From: an uncultured Clostridia bacterium
Lineage (GTDB): Bacteria > Bacillota > Clostridia > TANB77 > CAG-508
DNA: 64,000 bases
Assembly: GCA_934121905.1 (NCBI GenBank)
Contig: CAKOVI010000001.1
Coordinates: 124,001 to 188,000, forward strand
Reading direction: 5' to 3'
The position numbers were made by a program, and so were the translations under genes. Every line of letters begins with the position of its first letter. The stretch's first letter is position 1. Below, piece by piece: positions 8,272-17,262 of this stretch. The notes beneath the pieces were generated by a model. That model was given only the letters and a program-made list of their open reading frames with translations. It had not been told where the DNA came from and ran no database searches.

Positions 8272-10392
8272 ATGAATGAAAAAGAAGAGATGATTTTAAA
8301 TTTTATGAAAGATGAAGATTATGTGCCAATGAAAGCAAAAGAAATGGCAATGGTCTTAAATATTTCAAAAGACAGATATAATGAATTAATAGAAGTATTA
8401 AATAAATTAGAAGCAGACCTAAAAATAGTAAAAAACAGAAAAAATAGATATAGAATAAATGATGAGAAAATTTTAGAGGGAATATATAGAAGAAACAGCA
8501 AAGGATTCGGATTTGTAAAAATAGATGGAGAAGAAGAGGAAATATATATTTCAAAACAAAACTCAAATAAAGCATTTAATGGAGATAAAGTAATAATTAA
8601 AATTATAGATGAAGGAAATAAGAATAAAAGCCTAGAAGGAAAAGTTATAAAAATAGTAGAACACGCTAAAAATACAGTTGTTGGAACATTTGAGTTTAAT
8701 AAAAATTTTGGATTTGTAGTTCCAGATGATAAAAGTTTCGGAACAGATATATTTATATCAAAATCAAATATGGGAAAAGCGAGAAATGGTCACAAAGTTT
8801 TAGTGGAAATTACAAAATATCCAGAAGGAAATAAACACGCAGAAGGAAAAGTTTTAGAAGTTTTAGGTAGACCAAATGAAGCAGGAGTTGATATGTTGTC
8901 TTTAATAAAGGAATATGGTTTACCATCAGTTTTCCCAGAAGAAGTTATAAATGAAGCTAAAAGTAAAGGAGACAAGATAGATAAAAATAAAATAAAAGGA
9001 AGAGTGGATTTAAGAGATAAGGAAATTTTTACAATAGATGGAGAAGATGCAAAGGACTTAGATGATGCAGTTAGAGTAGAAAAAATGCAAGATGGAAATT
9101 ATTTGTTAGAAGTTCATATAGCAGATGTAAGCGAATATGTAAAGCCAGATTCGCTTTTAGATAAAGAAGCATATTTAAGAGGAACAAGCATTTATATGTT
9201 AGGAAGAGTTATACCAATGCTTCCAAGAGAACTTTCAAATGGAATTTGCAGTCTTAATATGAATGAAGATAGGTTTACATTAAGTTGTTCTATGGTTATA
9301 AACAATAAAGGAGAAGTAGTTGATTCTAAGGTATATAAAGGGTTAATAAGAGTTACAGAAAGAATGAACTATAACGATGTTCAAAAAATATTGGACAAAT
9401 CAGATGAAAAAGTTTTAAAAAGATATGAAAAATATATTCCAGAATTTGAATTAATGGCAGAGCTTGCAAATATTATAAAAGCAAGAAGACTAGAAAAAGG
9501 ATATATTAATTTAAATCTACCAGAAAGTAAAATCGAGCTTGACCAAGATGGATGGGCAATTGATGTTCACAAATATGAAACACATTTTTCAAATGAAATA
9601 ATAGAGCAATTTATGCTTACAGCAAATGAAACAATAGCAGAAAAATTCTACTGGTTAAATGCACCTTTTATATACAGAATACACGAAGAGCCAGATATTG
9701 ATAAAATAAAAGAAGCGAATAAATTTTTATATAATATGAACTTAAAAATAAAAGCAAATAAAGACAAAATCCATTCAAAAGCATTTGCTATGGTTTTAGA
9801 TGATGTAAAGGGAAAAGAAGAAGAAAGAGTTGTATCAAATTTATTACTTAGAACTTTAAAACTTGCAAGATATAGTGACGAAAATATGGGACATTTTGGT
9901 ATTGCAAGCAAATATTATTGCCACTTTACATCACCTATTAGAAGATATCCAGATTTATTTATACACAGAGTTATTTCACATTACCTAGATTGTGGATATG
10001 ATGTGGATAACGAGTTTTTAGAAAAATATAAAGTCCTTGCAAATCAAGCTGCAATTAATTCTTCGGAAAGGGAGAAGATTGCAACTAAAACAGAAAGAGA
10101 AGCAGACAAGATTAAGAAAGCAGAATTTATGGAAAAACATATTGGAGAAGAATATGAAGGTGTTGTATCTAGCATTACTTCTTTTGGTATGTTTGTTGAA
10201 TTGGAAAATACTGTTGAGGGCTTAGTTGGCTTTAGAGATATGGGAAATGAGTATTTTATTTATGACCAAGATAGAAAGATTTTAGTTGGGGAAAATAGTA
10301 AAAAAACTTTTAAAATTGGTGATATTGTTAAAATTAGAGTTAAGGATGCAAGTAAGGAGCTTAGACAGGTGGATTTTGAGATTATTGAGTGA
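8272..10392 (+). CDS. rnr: Ribonuclease R
   Basis: 3'-5' exoribonuclease of the RNB family, acting on structured mRNA and rRNA. An N-terminal helix-turn-helix domain comes first (residues 1-65), then two cold-shock domains. The RNB catalytic domain has the aspartate cluster GEDAKDLDDAV near residue 258. A C-terminal S1 domain starts about residue 625. 706 aa, usual size. In many Firmicutes rnr precedes smpB-ssrA; here it is followed by the str operon instead. Confidence 0.95.
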   Translation: MNEKEEMILNFMKDEDYVPMKAKEMAMVLNISKDRYNELIEVLNKLEADLKIVKNRKNRYRINDEKILEGIYRRNSKGFGFVKIDGEEEEIYISKQNSNKAFNGDKVIIKIIDEGNKNKSLEGKVIKIVEHAKNTVVGTFEFNKNFGFVVPDDKSFGTDIFISKSNMGKARNGHKVLVEITKYPEGNKHAEGKVLEVLGRPNEAGVDMLSLIKEYGLPSVFPEEVINEAKSKGDKIDKNKIKGRVDLRDKEIFTIDGEDAKDLDDAVRVEKMQDGNYLLEVHIADVSEYVKPDSLLDKEAYLRGTSIYMLGRVIPMLPRELSNGICSLNMNEDRFTLSCSMVINNKGEVVDSKVYKGLIRVTERMNYNDVQKILDKSDEKVLKRYEKYIPEFELMAELANIIKARRLEKGYINLNLPESKIELDQDGWAIDVHKYETHFSNEIIEQFMLTANETIAEKFYWLNAPFIYRIHEEPDIDKIKEANKFLYNMNLKIKANKDKIHSKAFAMVLDDVKGKEEERVVSNLLLRTLKLARYSDENMGHFGIASKYYCHFTSPIRRYPDLFIHRVISHYLDCGYDVDNEFLEKYKVLANQAAINSSEREKIATKTEREADKIKKAEFMEKHIGEEYEGVVSSITSFGMFVELENTVEGLVGFRDMGNEYFIYDQDRKILVGENSKKTFKIGDIVKIRVKDASKELRQVDFEIIE

Positions 10393-10449
10393 AATTTGTT
10401 TATAAAATGTTTGAAATCACATATATGTGCAAAAATTAACACAAAATCA

Positions 10450-10478
10450 TTGACACATATGATAAAAAATGATAAAAT
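10450..10478 (+). promoter_or_regulatory. Promoter of the str operon
   Basis: TTGACA 10450-10455, 17-base spacer, TAAAAT 10473-10478, immediately before the leader hairpin of rpsL. Confidence 0.8.
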
Positions 10479-10482
10479 ATAA

Positions 10483-10511
10483 GCCGTTATGGAAATAAAA
10501 TCCATAACGGC
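10483..10511 (+). promoter_or_regulatory. rpsL leader hairpin
   Basis: GCCGTTATGGA and TCCATAACGGC form a perfect 11-bp stem with a 7-base loop, right at the expected 5' end of the mRNA. Position suggests a 5' stability element or a ribosomal-protein-responsive leader; there is no T-run directly after it. Confidence 0.6.
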
Positions 10512-10538
10512 AAAATTAATTTTAGGAGGTGAATTTAA

Positions 10539-10952
10539 GTGCCAACAATTAACCAATTAGTAAGAAAAGGAAGAAAAACAGGAGTTACAAAATCAACTGC
10601 ACCAGCTCTTCAACATGGATACAACTCAAAAAGCAAAAAATTAACAAACGCAAGAAGCCCACAAAAAAGAGGAGTATGTACAGTAGTAAAAACAGTAACA
10701 CCTAAAAAGCCAAACTCAGCTTTAAGAAAAGTAGCAAGAGTTCGTTTATCAAACGGTTATGAAGTTACATCTTATATCCCAGGTATAGGACATAACTTAC
10801 AAGAACACAGTGTTGTATTAATAAGAGGAGGAAGAGTAAAAGACCTTCCAGGTGTTAGATACCACATCATCAGAGGAACATTAGATACAGCAGGTGTTAA
10901 AGACAGAATGCAAGGTCGTTCTAAGTATGGAGCTAAACGTGCTAAAAAATAG
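10539..10952 (+). CDS. rpsL: 30S ribosomal protein S12
   Basis: Decoding-centre protein of the small subunit. GTG start with AGGAGGTG upstream. Carries the conserved TPKKPNSALRKVARVRLSNG loop with the lysines linked to streptomycin sensitivity, plus GRVKDLPGVRYHIIRG. 137 aa. No CGG in frame. Confidence 0.98.
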   Translation: MPTINQLVRKGRKTGVTKSTAPALQHGYNSKSKKLTNARSPQKRGVCTVVKTVTPKKPNSALRKVARVRLSNGYEVTSYIPGIGHNLQEHSVVLIRGGRVKDLPGVRYHIIRGTLDTAGVKDRMQGRSKYGAKRAKK

Positions 10953-11286
10953 TAAAATCGATTAAATCAGGCGTCTTGCACGTTTTTAACATTCATTACA
11001 ACTTTCGGCATACAGACGTATAGCCTCAAGCCGTAATAAATATTAAAAACGCACAATATACCTAATTTACTCAATTTTACAGAGCCCGCAGGAGAGGTGG
11101 GCGGAATGTTTAGCAAATTTTTATAAATAGTGCTTATTCTTACTAAATTAAGGTACTTAAATTTAGCAATAGATAGAGCATTATGCGGATAGGTTTAGGC
11201 GAAAACTTATCAGAGTAACTTAAGGCAATTTGTAAAATCAAATTGTTGACTTTAATTAAAATAAAAATGTAAAGGAGTGAAGAATA
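10953..11286 (+). ncRNA. Structured 334-nt spacer between rpsL and rpsG (candidate RNA)
   Basis: No ORF, and richer in G+C islands than its surroundings. Several strong helices are visible. TAAATCAGG (10963-10971) pairs with CCTAATTTA (11061-11069). CGTTTTTAA (10981-10989) pairs with TTAAAAACG (11043-11051). A GGCATAC/GTATaGCC hairpin spans 11007-11025. GCCCGC (11084-11089) pairs with GTGGGC (11097-11102). GATAGGTTT pairs with AAACTTATC near 11190-11211. CAATTTG (11226-11232) pairs with CAAATTG (11239-11245). The nesting of the first three helices suggests one folded domain. The rpsL-rpsG gap is usually short, so this is an inserted or regulatory RNA of unknown type. Confidence 0.5.
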
Positions 11287-11757
11287 GTGCCAAGAAGAGG
11301 TTTTATAGCAAAAAGAGACGTATTACCAGACCCAATGTATAACAGTAAAGTTGTTACAAAATTAGTAAACAACATAATGTTAGATGGTAAAAAATCAGTT
11401 GCTCAAAAAATCGTATATGATGCATTTGACATCATAAAAGAAAAAGAAGGAAAAGAACCTTTAGAAGTTTTTGAAGCAGCTTTAGAAAATGTAATGCCAG
11501 TTCTAGAAGTAAAAGCAAGAAGAGTAGGTGGAGCTACATACCAAGTTCCATTAGAAATTAGACCTGAAAGAAGACAAACATTAGGTTTAAGATGGCTTGT
11601 TTCTTACAGTAGAAAGAGACATGAAAAAACAATGGCTGAAAAATTAGCTGGAGAAATCATGGACGCTGTAGCTGGAAACGGTGGAGCATTTAAGAAGAAA
11701 GAAGATACTCATAAAATGGCTGAAGCTAACAAAGCTTTTGCACATTACAAATTTTAG
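11287..11757 (+). CDS. rpsG: 30S ribosomal protein S7
   Basis: Nucleates assembly of the 30S head. GTG start (11287) with AAGGAG upstream. MPRRGFIAKRDVLPDP start and GGATYQVPLEIRPERRQ core match S7. 156 aa. In many bacteria S7 represses the str operon by binding its mRNA; the structured spacer just upstream is a possible target (inference). Confidence 0.98.
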   Translation: MPRRGFIAKRDVLPDPMYNSKVVTKLVNNIMLDGKKSVAQKIVYDAFDIIKEKEGKEPLEVFEAALENVMPVLEVKARRVGGATYQVPLEIRPERRQTLGLRWLVSYSRKRHEKTMAEKLAGEIMDAVAGNGGAFKKKEDTHKMAEANKAFAHYKF

Positions 11758-11775
11758 TATGAGGGGGAAAAATAG

Positions 11776-13857
11776 ATGGCAGGAAGATTATGTCCATTAG
11801 ATAAAACAAGAAATATAGGAATAATGGCTCACATTGATGCAGGAAAAACAACAACAACTGAAAGAATCCTATTCTATACAGGAAAAACTCATAAAATAGG
11901 AGAAGTTCACGAAGGTGCTGCAACAATGGACTGGATGGCTCAAGAACAAGAAAGAGGTATCACAATAACATCTGCTGCAACAACATGTTTCTGGAAAGAC
12001 CATAGAATAAATATAATCGACACCCCAGGACACGTTGACTTTACAGTTGAAGTTCAAAGATCACTTAAAGTTCTAGATGGAGCTGTTACAGTATTAGCAG
12101 CTAAAGGTGGAGTTCAACCACAAACAGAAACAGTTTGGAGACAAGCTGACAAATACAGTGTACCAAGAATGGTATATGTAAATAAAATGGACGTTGTTGG
12201 AGCTGATTTCATGTTATGTGTAGATCAATTAAAAAATAGATTACACGCAAATGCTGTTCCAATCCAACTACCAATAGGAAAAGAAGACTATTTCCAAGGA
12301 ATAGTAGACTTAATCAAAATGAGAGCATTTATCCATAAAGATGATTTAGGAAAAGAAATAGAAGAAACAGACATACCAGAAGATATGAAGGCAGATGCTG
12401 AAAAATGGAGACAAAACATGATTGAAGCAGCATGCGAACAAGACGAAGAATTAATGATGAAATATTTAGATGGTGAAGAACTATCTGAAGAAGAAATCAA
12501 AAAAGGTTTACGTGTTGGAACAATCAACAACGCAATCGTAACAGTATGTTGTGGATCTTCATACAAAAACAAAGGTGTACAAGAATTATTAAACTCAATA
12601 ATTGACTATATGCCAGCACCAACAGATATAGCTCATATCAAAGGTGTAGATTTAGATGGAAACGAAGTTGAAAGAAAAACTGACGACAATGAGCCATTTG
12701 CAGCTTTAGCATTTAAAATTGCAACAGACCCATTTGTTGGAAAACTATGTTTCTTCAGAGTATATTCTGGAACATTAGAATCAGGATCTTCTGTATTAAA
12801 TGCAAACAAAGATAAAAAAGAAAGAATCGGAAGAATCTTACAAATGCATGCTAATCATAGAGAAGATATAGAAAAAGTATTTGCAGGAGATATTGCTGCA
12901 GCTGTTGGACTAAAAGATGTTACAACAGGAGATACTTTATGTGATGAAAATCATCCAGTTATACTAGAATCAATGGAATTCCCAGAACCAGTTATAGATA
13001 TCGCAATTGAGCCAAAAGACAAAGCAGCTCAAGAAAAAATGGGTATAGCTTTAGCAAAACTTGCTGAAGAAGATCCAACATTCAAAGCATATACTAACCA
13101 AGAAACTGGTCAAACAATTATAGCAGGAATGGGTGAATTACACCTAGATATAATTGTTGATAGATTAAAAAGAGAATTCAAAGTTGAATGTAATGTAGGT
13201 AAACCACAAGTTGCTTACAAAGAAACAATTAGAAATAAAGTTAAAGTTCAAGGTAAATTTATCCGTCAATCTGGTGGTAAAGGACAATACGGTGACGTAT
13301 GGTTTGAAATGGAACCATTAGAGGCTGGTAAAGGAATTGAATTCGAAAGCAAGATAGTAGGAGGAGCTGTTCCAAAAGAATATATCAAACCAATTGAACA
13401 AGGAATGAGAGAAGCAGCTCAAACAGGTATCTTAGCAGGATATCCAGTTATAGACTTCAAAGTATCATTAGTTGATGGTTCATATCACGAAGTTGACTCT
13501 TCAGAAATGGCATTCAAGATTGCAGCTTCAATGGCATTCAAAGAAGGATGCAAACAAGCTAAAGCAGTTATATTGGAGCCAATAATGAGAGTCGAAATAA
13601 CAGTTCCAACAGAATACATGGGAGATGTTATTGGTGATGTAAACTCTAGACGTGGTAGAATTGAAGGAATGGACGAAGTTCAAGGAATGGAAGAAATAAG
13701 AGCATTTATCCCATTATCAGAAATGTTTGGATATGCAACAGACTTACGTTCTAAGACACAAGGTAGAGGAAGTTACTCAATGGAACCATCTCACTATGAC
13801 GAAGTTCCAAAATCAGTACATGAACAAATAGTAGCTTCAAGAAGCAAGAATGCTTAA
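11776..13857 (+). CDS. fusA: Elongation factor G
   Basis: Translocase GTPase. G1 is AHIDAGKTT, the effector region follows, then G3 DTPGHVDFT and G4 NKMD. Domains II-V are complete and the protein ends VHEQIVASRSKNA. 693 aa. 18 bases after rpsG, with GAGGGGG upstream. No zero-frame CGG. Confidence 0.98.
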   Translation: MAGRLCPLDKTRNIGIMAHIDAGKTTTTERILFYTGKTHKIGEVHEGAATMDWMAQEQERGITITSAATTCFWKDHRINIIDTPGHVDFTVEVQRSLKVLDGAVTVLAAKGGVQPQTETVWRQADKYSVPRMVYVNKMDVVGADFMLCVDQLKNRLHANAVPIQLPIGKEDYFQGIVDLIKMRAFIHKDDLGKEIEETDIPEDMKADAEKWRQNMIEAACEQDEELMMKYLDGEELSEEEIKKGLRVGTINNAIVTVCCGSSYKNKGVQELLNSIIDYMPAPTDIAHIKGVDLDGNEVERKTDDNEPFAALAFKIATDPFVGKLCFFRVYSGTLESGSSVLNANKDKKERIGRILQMHANHREDIEKVFAGDIAAAVGLKDVTTGDTLCDENHPVILESMEFPEPVIDIAIEPKDKAAQEKMGIALAKLAEEDPTFKAYTNQETGQTIIAGMGELHLDIIVDRLKREFKVECNVGKPQVAYKETIRNKVKVQGKFIRQSGGKGQYGDVWFEMEPLEAGKGIEFESKIVGGAVPKEYIKPIEQGMREAAQTGILAGYPVIDFKVSLVDGSYHEVDSSEMAFKIAASMAFKEGCKQAKAVILEPIMRVEITVPTEYMGDVIGDVNSRRGRIEGMDEVQGMEEIRAFIPLSEMFGYATDLRSKTQGRGSYSMEPSHYDEVPKSVHEQIVASRSKNA

Positions 13858-13916
13858 TTAATTTAAAAAAATAGATTAAATTTAAAGCTAAGAATATTAA
13901 ATATAAAAATAAAAGC

Positions 13917-13945
13917 TTGCATTTTTACTTTAAATAGTATATAAT
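13917..13945 (+). promoter_or_regulatory. Separate promoter for tuf, inside an inverted repeat
   Basis: TTGCAT 13917-13922, 17-base spacer, TATAAT 13940-13945. The perfect repeat GCTTGCAT (13915-13922) / ATGCAAGC (13944-13951) embraces both promoter boxes, so a dimeric regulator or a transcript hairpin could act here. Confidence 0.65.
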
Positions 13946-14037
13946 GCAAGCACATAATAAAAACGTTATTAAATTTAAAGTTTATAATAAAGGAAATGGA
14001 CAATCGTTTAAGTGAGATAACATCGGTTATTCACACT

Positions 14038-14092
14038 AAAGGGACATATCTTAGTAACAAGAAATGACCCTAAATTAAAGATGTGTCCCTTT
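14038..14092 (+). promoter_or_regulatory. tuf leader hairpin
   Basis: AAAGGGACATATCTT (14038-14052) pairs with AAAGATGTGTCCCTTT (14077-14092), about 15 bp with one mismatch. It lies 26 bases before the tuf start and about 90 bases after the promoter. No U-run follows, so it is a leader structure rather than a plain terminator. Confidence 0.55.
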
Positions 14093-14117
14093 ACCTTAAA
14101 AGAAGGAGGAATTTAAA

Positions 14118-15320
14118 ATGGCAAAAGCAAAATTCGAAAGAACAAAGCCACACGTTAACATTGGTACAATCGGACACGTTGACCATGGTAAAACAACAAC
14201 AACAGCAGCTATTACAAAATACCTATCATTATTAGGAAAAGCTCAATATGAAGCATATGATCAAATCGATGGTGCTCCAGAAGAAAAAGCTAGAGGAATC
14301 ACAATCAACACAGCACACGTTGAATATGAAACAGACAACAGACACTATGCTCACGTTGACTGCCCAGGACACGCAGACTACGTAAAGAACATGATTACAG
14401 GTGCTGCTCAAATGGATGGTGCAATATTAGTTGTATCTGCAGCTGATGGACCAATGCCACAAACAAGAGAACACATCTTACTAGCTAGACAAGTTGGAGT
14501 TAAATATATCGTTGTTTACTTAAATAAATGCGATATGGTTGATGATCCAGAATTATTAGAATTAGTTGAAATGGAAGTTAGAGACTTATTATCAAGCTAT
14601 GATTTCCCAGGAGACGAAATTCCAATTATAAAAGGATCTTCATTAAAAGTTCTAGAAAGCACATCTACAGATCCTAATGATCCTGTATATGCTCCAATGA
14701 AAGAATTAATGGAAGCAGTAGATTCTTATATACCTACTCCAGAAAGACCAATAGACCAACCATTCTTAATGCCAGTTGAAGACGTATTTACAATCACTGG
14801 ACGTGGAACAGTTGCTACTGGTAGAGTAGAAAGAGGAACAGTTAAATTACAAGACAACGTAGAAATCGTTGGACTTTCAACAGAAAAGAAACAAACAGTT
14901 GTTACTGGTGTTGAAATGTTCAGAAAATTACTAGATCAAGCTGAAGCTGGAGACAACATCGGTGTTCTTTTAAGAGGAATTGATAGAAAAGACATCGAAA
15001 GAGGTCAAGTTATAGCTAAACCTGGAACAATTCATCCACATACAAAATTCACATCACAAGTATACGTTCTAACAAAAGAAGAAGGTGGACGTCATACACC
15101 ATTCTTCAATGGATATAGACCACAATTCTATTTCAGAACAACAGACGTTACAGGTGTTATTGAATTAGAAGCTGGAACAGAAATGGTAATGCCAGGAGAT
15201 AACGTAACAATGACAATCGAATTAATTACACCTATCGCTATCGAAAAAGGATTAAGATTCGCTATTCGTGAAGGTGGTAGAACAGTTGGTTCAGGTGTTG
15301 TTGCTGACATAATCGAATAA
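14118..15320 (+). CDS. tuf: Elongation factor Tu
   Basis: Carries aminoacyl-tRNA to the A site. G1 GHVDHGKTT, G3 DCPGHADYV, G4 NKCDMVDD; C-terminal domains complete with GSGVVADIIE end. 400 aa. Last gene of the str cluster, with its own promoter and leader. Confidence 0.98.
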   Translation: MAKAKFERTKPHVNIGTIGHVDHGKTTTTAAITKYLSLLGKAQYEAYDQIDGAPEEKARGITINTAHVEYETDNRHYAHVDCPGHADYVKNMITGAAQMDGAILVVSAADGPMPQTREHILLARQVGVKYIVVYLNKCDMVDDPELLELVEMEVRDLLSSYDFPGDEIPIIKGSSLKVLESTSTDPNDPVYAPMKELMEAVDSYIPTPERPIDQPFLMPVEDVFTITGRGTVATGRVERGTVKLQDNVEIVGLSTEKKQTVVTGVEMFRKLLDQAEAGDNIGVLLRGIDRKDIERGQVIAKPGTIHPHTKFTSQVYVLTKEEGGRHTPFFNGYRPQFYFRTTDVTGVIELEAGTEMVMPGDNVTMTIELITPIAIEKGLRFAIREGGRTVGSGVVADIIE

Positions 15321-15327
15321 TAAATTA

Positions 15328-15373
15328 AAAAATAGCAAGGAATACAGATTTTTGTATTACCTTGCTATTTTTG
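15328..15373 (+). terminator. tuf terminator
   Basis: AAAAATAGCAAGG / CCTTGCTATTTTT stem, extended by AATAC/GTATT, with a T-run in the 3' arm. Confidence 0.85.
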
Positions 15374-15481
15374 TGTTATAGTTTTACAATAGATATGTTA
15401 CTAAAAAAATGAAAACTATTGCAAAAATTCAAAAAATCATATACAATATTTTTGTAAAAATAGAATAAAGGAAGGTGCAAA

Positions 15482-17183
15482 ATGAATTTTTTTAAGAAAT
15501 CAAGAAAGAACAAAGGTATAACATTAATAGCACTTGTAGTAACAATTATAATTTTATTAATTTTATCAGGTATTAGTATAGCATCAATAACATCTGATAA
15601 CGGAATATTAACAAATACAAAAAAAGCAAAATTTATGACGGAAGTTAGAAATATAGATGATCAAATACAGTTAAACGAATGGGATAAAGAATATAGTAGT
15701 TCAGGTGAAATTAAAAATATTTTAAAAATCGATAATGAATATAACGATATATTATATGTTCAAGAACGGTAAACTAGTGTATATTCCTAAAAAAGTAAGT
15801 AATAAAGAGAAAACTTGGCTGGATGAGTTAGGAATACCGCCATTGGGAGACAAATTTGTAATAAAATTTGAGACTGCTGGTGGAAATAGTATTATGGAAC
15901 AGTCTGTTTATGCTGGAAAGAAAGTAACAAAACCGAGTAATCCAATAAAAAACGATTATGAATTCTTGTATTGGTATTATTATGTTAATCAGGGAACTGA
16001 AAGTAGTCCTAATTATGTTGAAAAAGAATTTGATTTTAATACTGAGGTAAAACAAGACTATACTTTATATGCCAAATATGATGGAGAGGCAATAATGCAG
16101 CCAGCAACAATAGATGGGAGTAATTTGTTTTGGAAATACAGAGATTTAATAACGGAAGCTTCAATTATCAGAGTAGATTCTATAAGTATACCAGAAACAG
16201 CTAAGGAGAAATGGGAACATGTTGAAAGGGACGAAAAGTGCAGCCAAATTTCAGCTTATATTGAAGATGATGGAACTGGTACTGGTAAATATAAGTTAAC
16301 GATTTGTTCTACTAAAGAAATTTTTGCACATGCTTATTCTGATTTCTTTTTCTATAAATTTTCGAATTTGAAAAGAGTAGATCTATCAAATTATAATACG
16401 CAAAAAAGTGTATCATTGGTGAATTTTTTTGGTGAAGATAAACTATTAGAAGAAATTAAGAATTTTAATTTTAAAACAAGTCATGTAAAGTATATGTCTC
16501 AAATGTTTTACCATTGCAATAAGCTAAATAAAATAGATACAAATTTATTTGATACTGAAGATGTTAAAGCAATGAACTATATGTTTGCAGGATGTGAATC
16601 AATTACAAATTTAGATTTGTCTAATTTTAAAACAAATAAAGTTATTAATATGCAAGGAATGTTTGAAGGAATGTCGAATGTCACTTCAATTAATATTGAT
16701 AGTTTTAATACTGATCAAACAACAAATTTAAGTTACTTATTTTCAGGTTGTAAAAAACTGGAGAGTTTAAAAATCAATAATATTAATACCGAAAAAGTAA
16801 CCAATATGTCATATATGTTTCAAAATTGTGCTAAATTAAAAAATATTGATTTAAGTAGTTTTAAAACCAATAATGTAGAAAACTATACATATATGTTTTA
16901 TCAGTGTACGGCACTAGAAAATTTAAATATAACAAATTTTAATTTTGAAAAAGCACAGGATATTTCAAGAATGTTTTCGTACTGTAGAAATTTAACAACA
17001 GAAATAAATATAAATGCTCCTAGCGATGTTAAATATGAAAAAATTTTTAATGGAACATCAACAAATCAAAATAGCAAGGTGAAAGTGAATTACACATTAC
17101 AATCAACAACATTGGTTGATAATATAATAAATACTAAATCTAATAATTCTAATGTAATAAAAGGAAATGAGTATTCTATATGA
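15482..17183 (+). CDS. Pilin-anchored BspA/InlB-type surface protein, +1 shift at CGG
   Basis: The gene spans two frames joined at zero-frame CGG 15767-15769, directly followed by TAA. Skipping one base reads DILYVQE-G-KLVYIPKK and yields 566 aa. It opens with a short prepilin leader (RKNKG) and the hydrophobic helix ITLIALVVTIIILLILSG. An InlB B-repeat-like domain follows (FVIKFETAGG to YTLYAKYD, about residues 120-205). Then come roughly seven BspA-type leucine-rich repeats of about 23 residues (LSNFKTNKVINMQGMF type). Such repeats are used in adhesion to hosts or other cells. Processing by the prepilin peptidase at 47467 is likely. Confidence 0.75.
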
Positions 17184-17262
17184 AAAAATCACAACATATT
17201 GTTAAAAAACAAAAAATAGTATAAAATATTTTTGAAAGATAAATGAAGAAAGAGGTAAAAAA

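Noticed and set aside
15482..17183. Calling the split surface-protein, UDG, SigF, SpoIID, DinD and DUF4160 genes ordinary pseudogenes
   Set aside because: Both halves keep motifs, no further stops have accumulated, and every break coincides with a zero-frame CGG, a codon otherwise nearly absent from the window.
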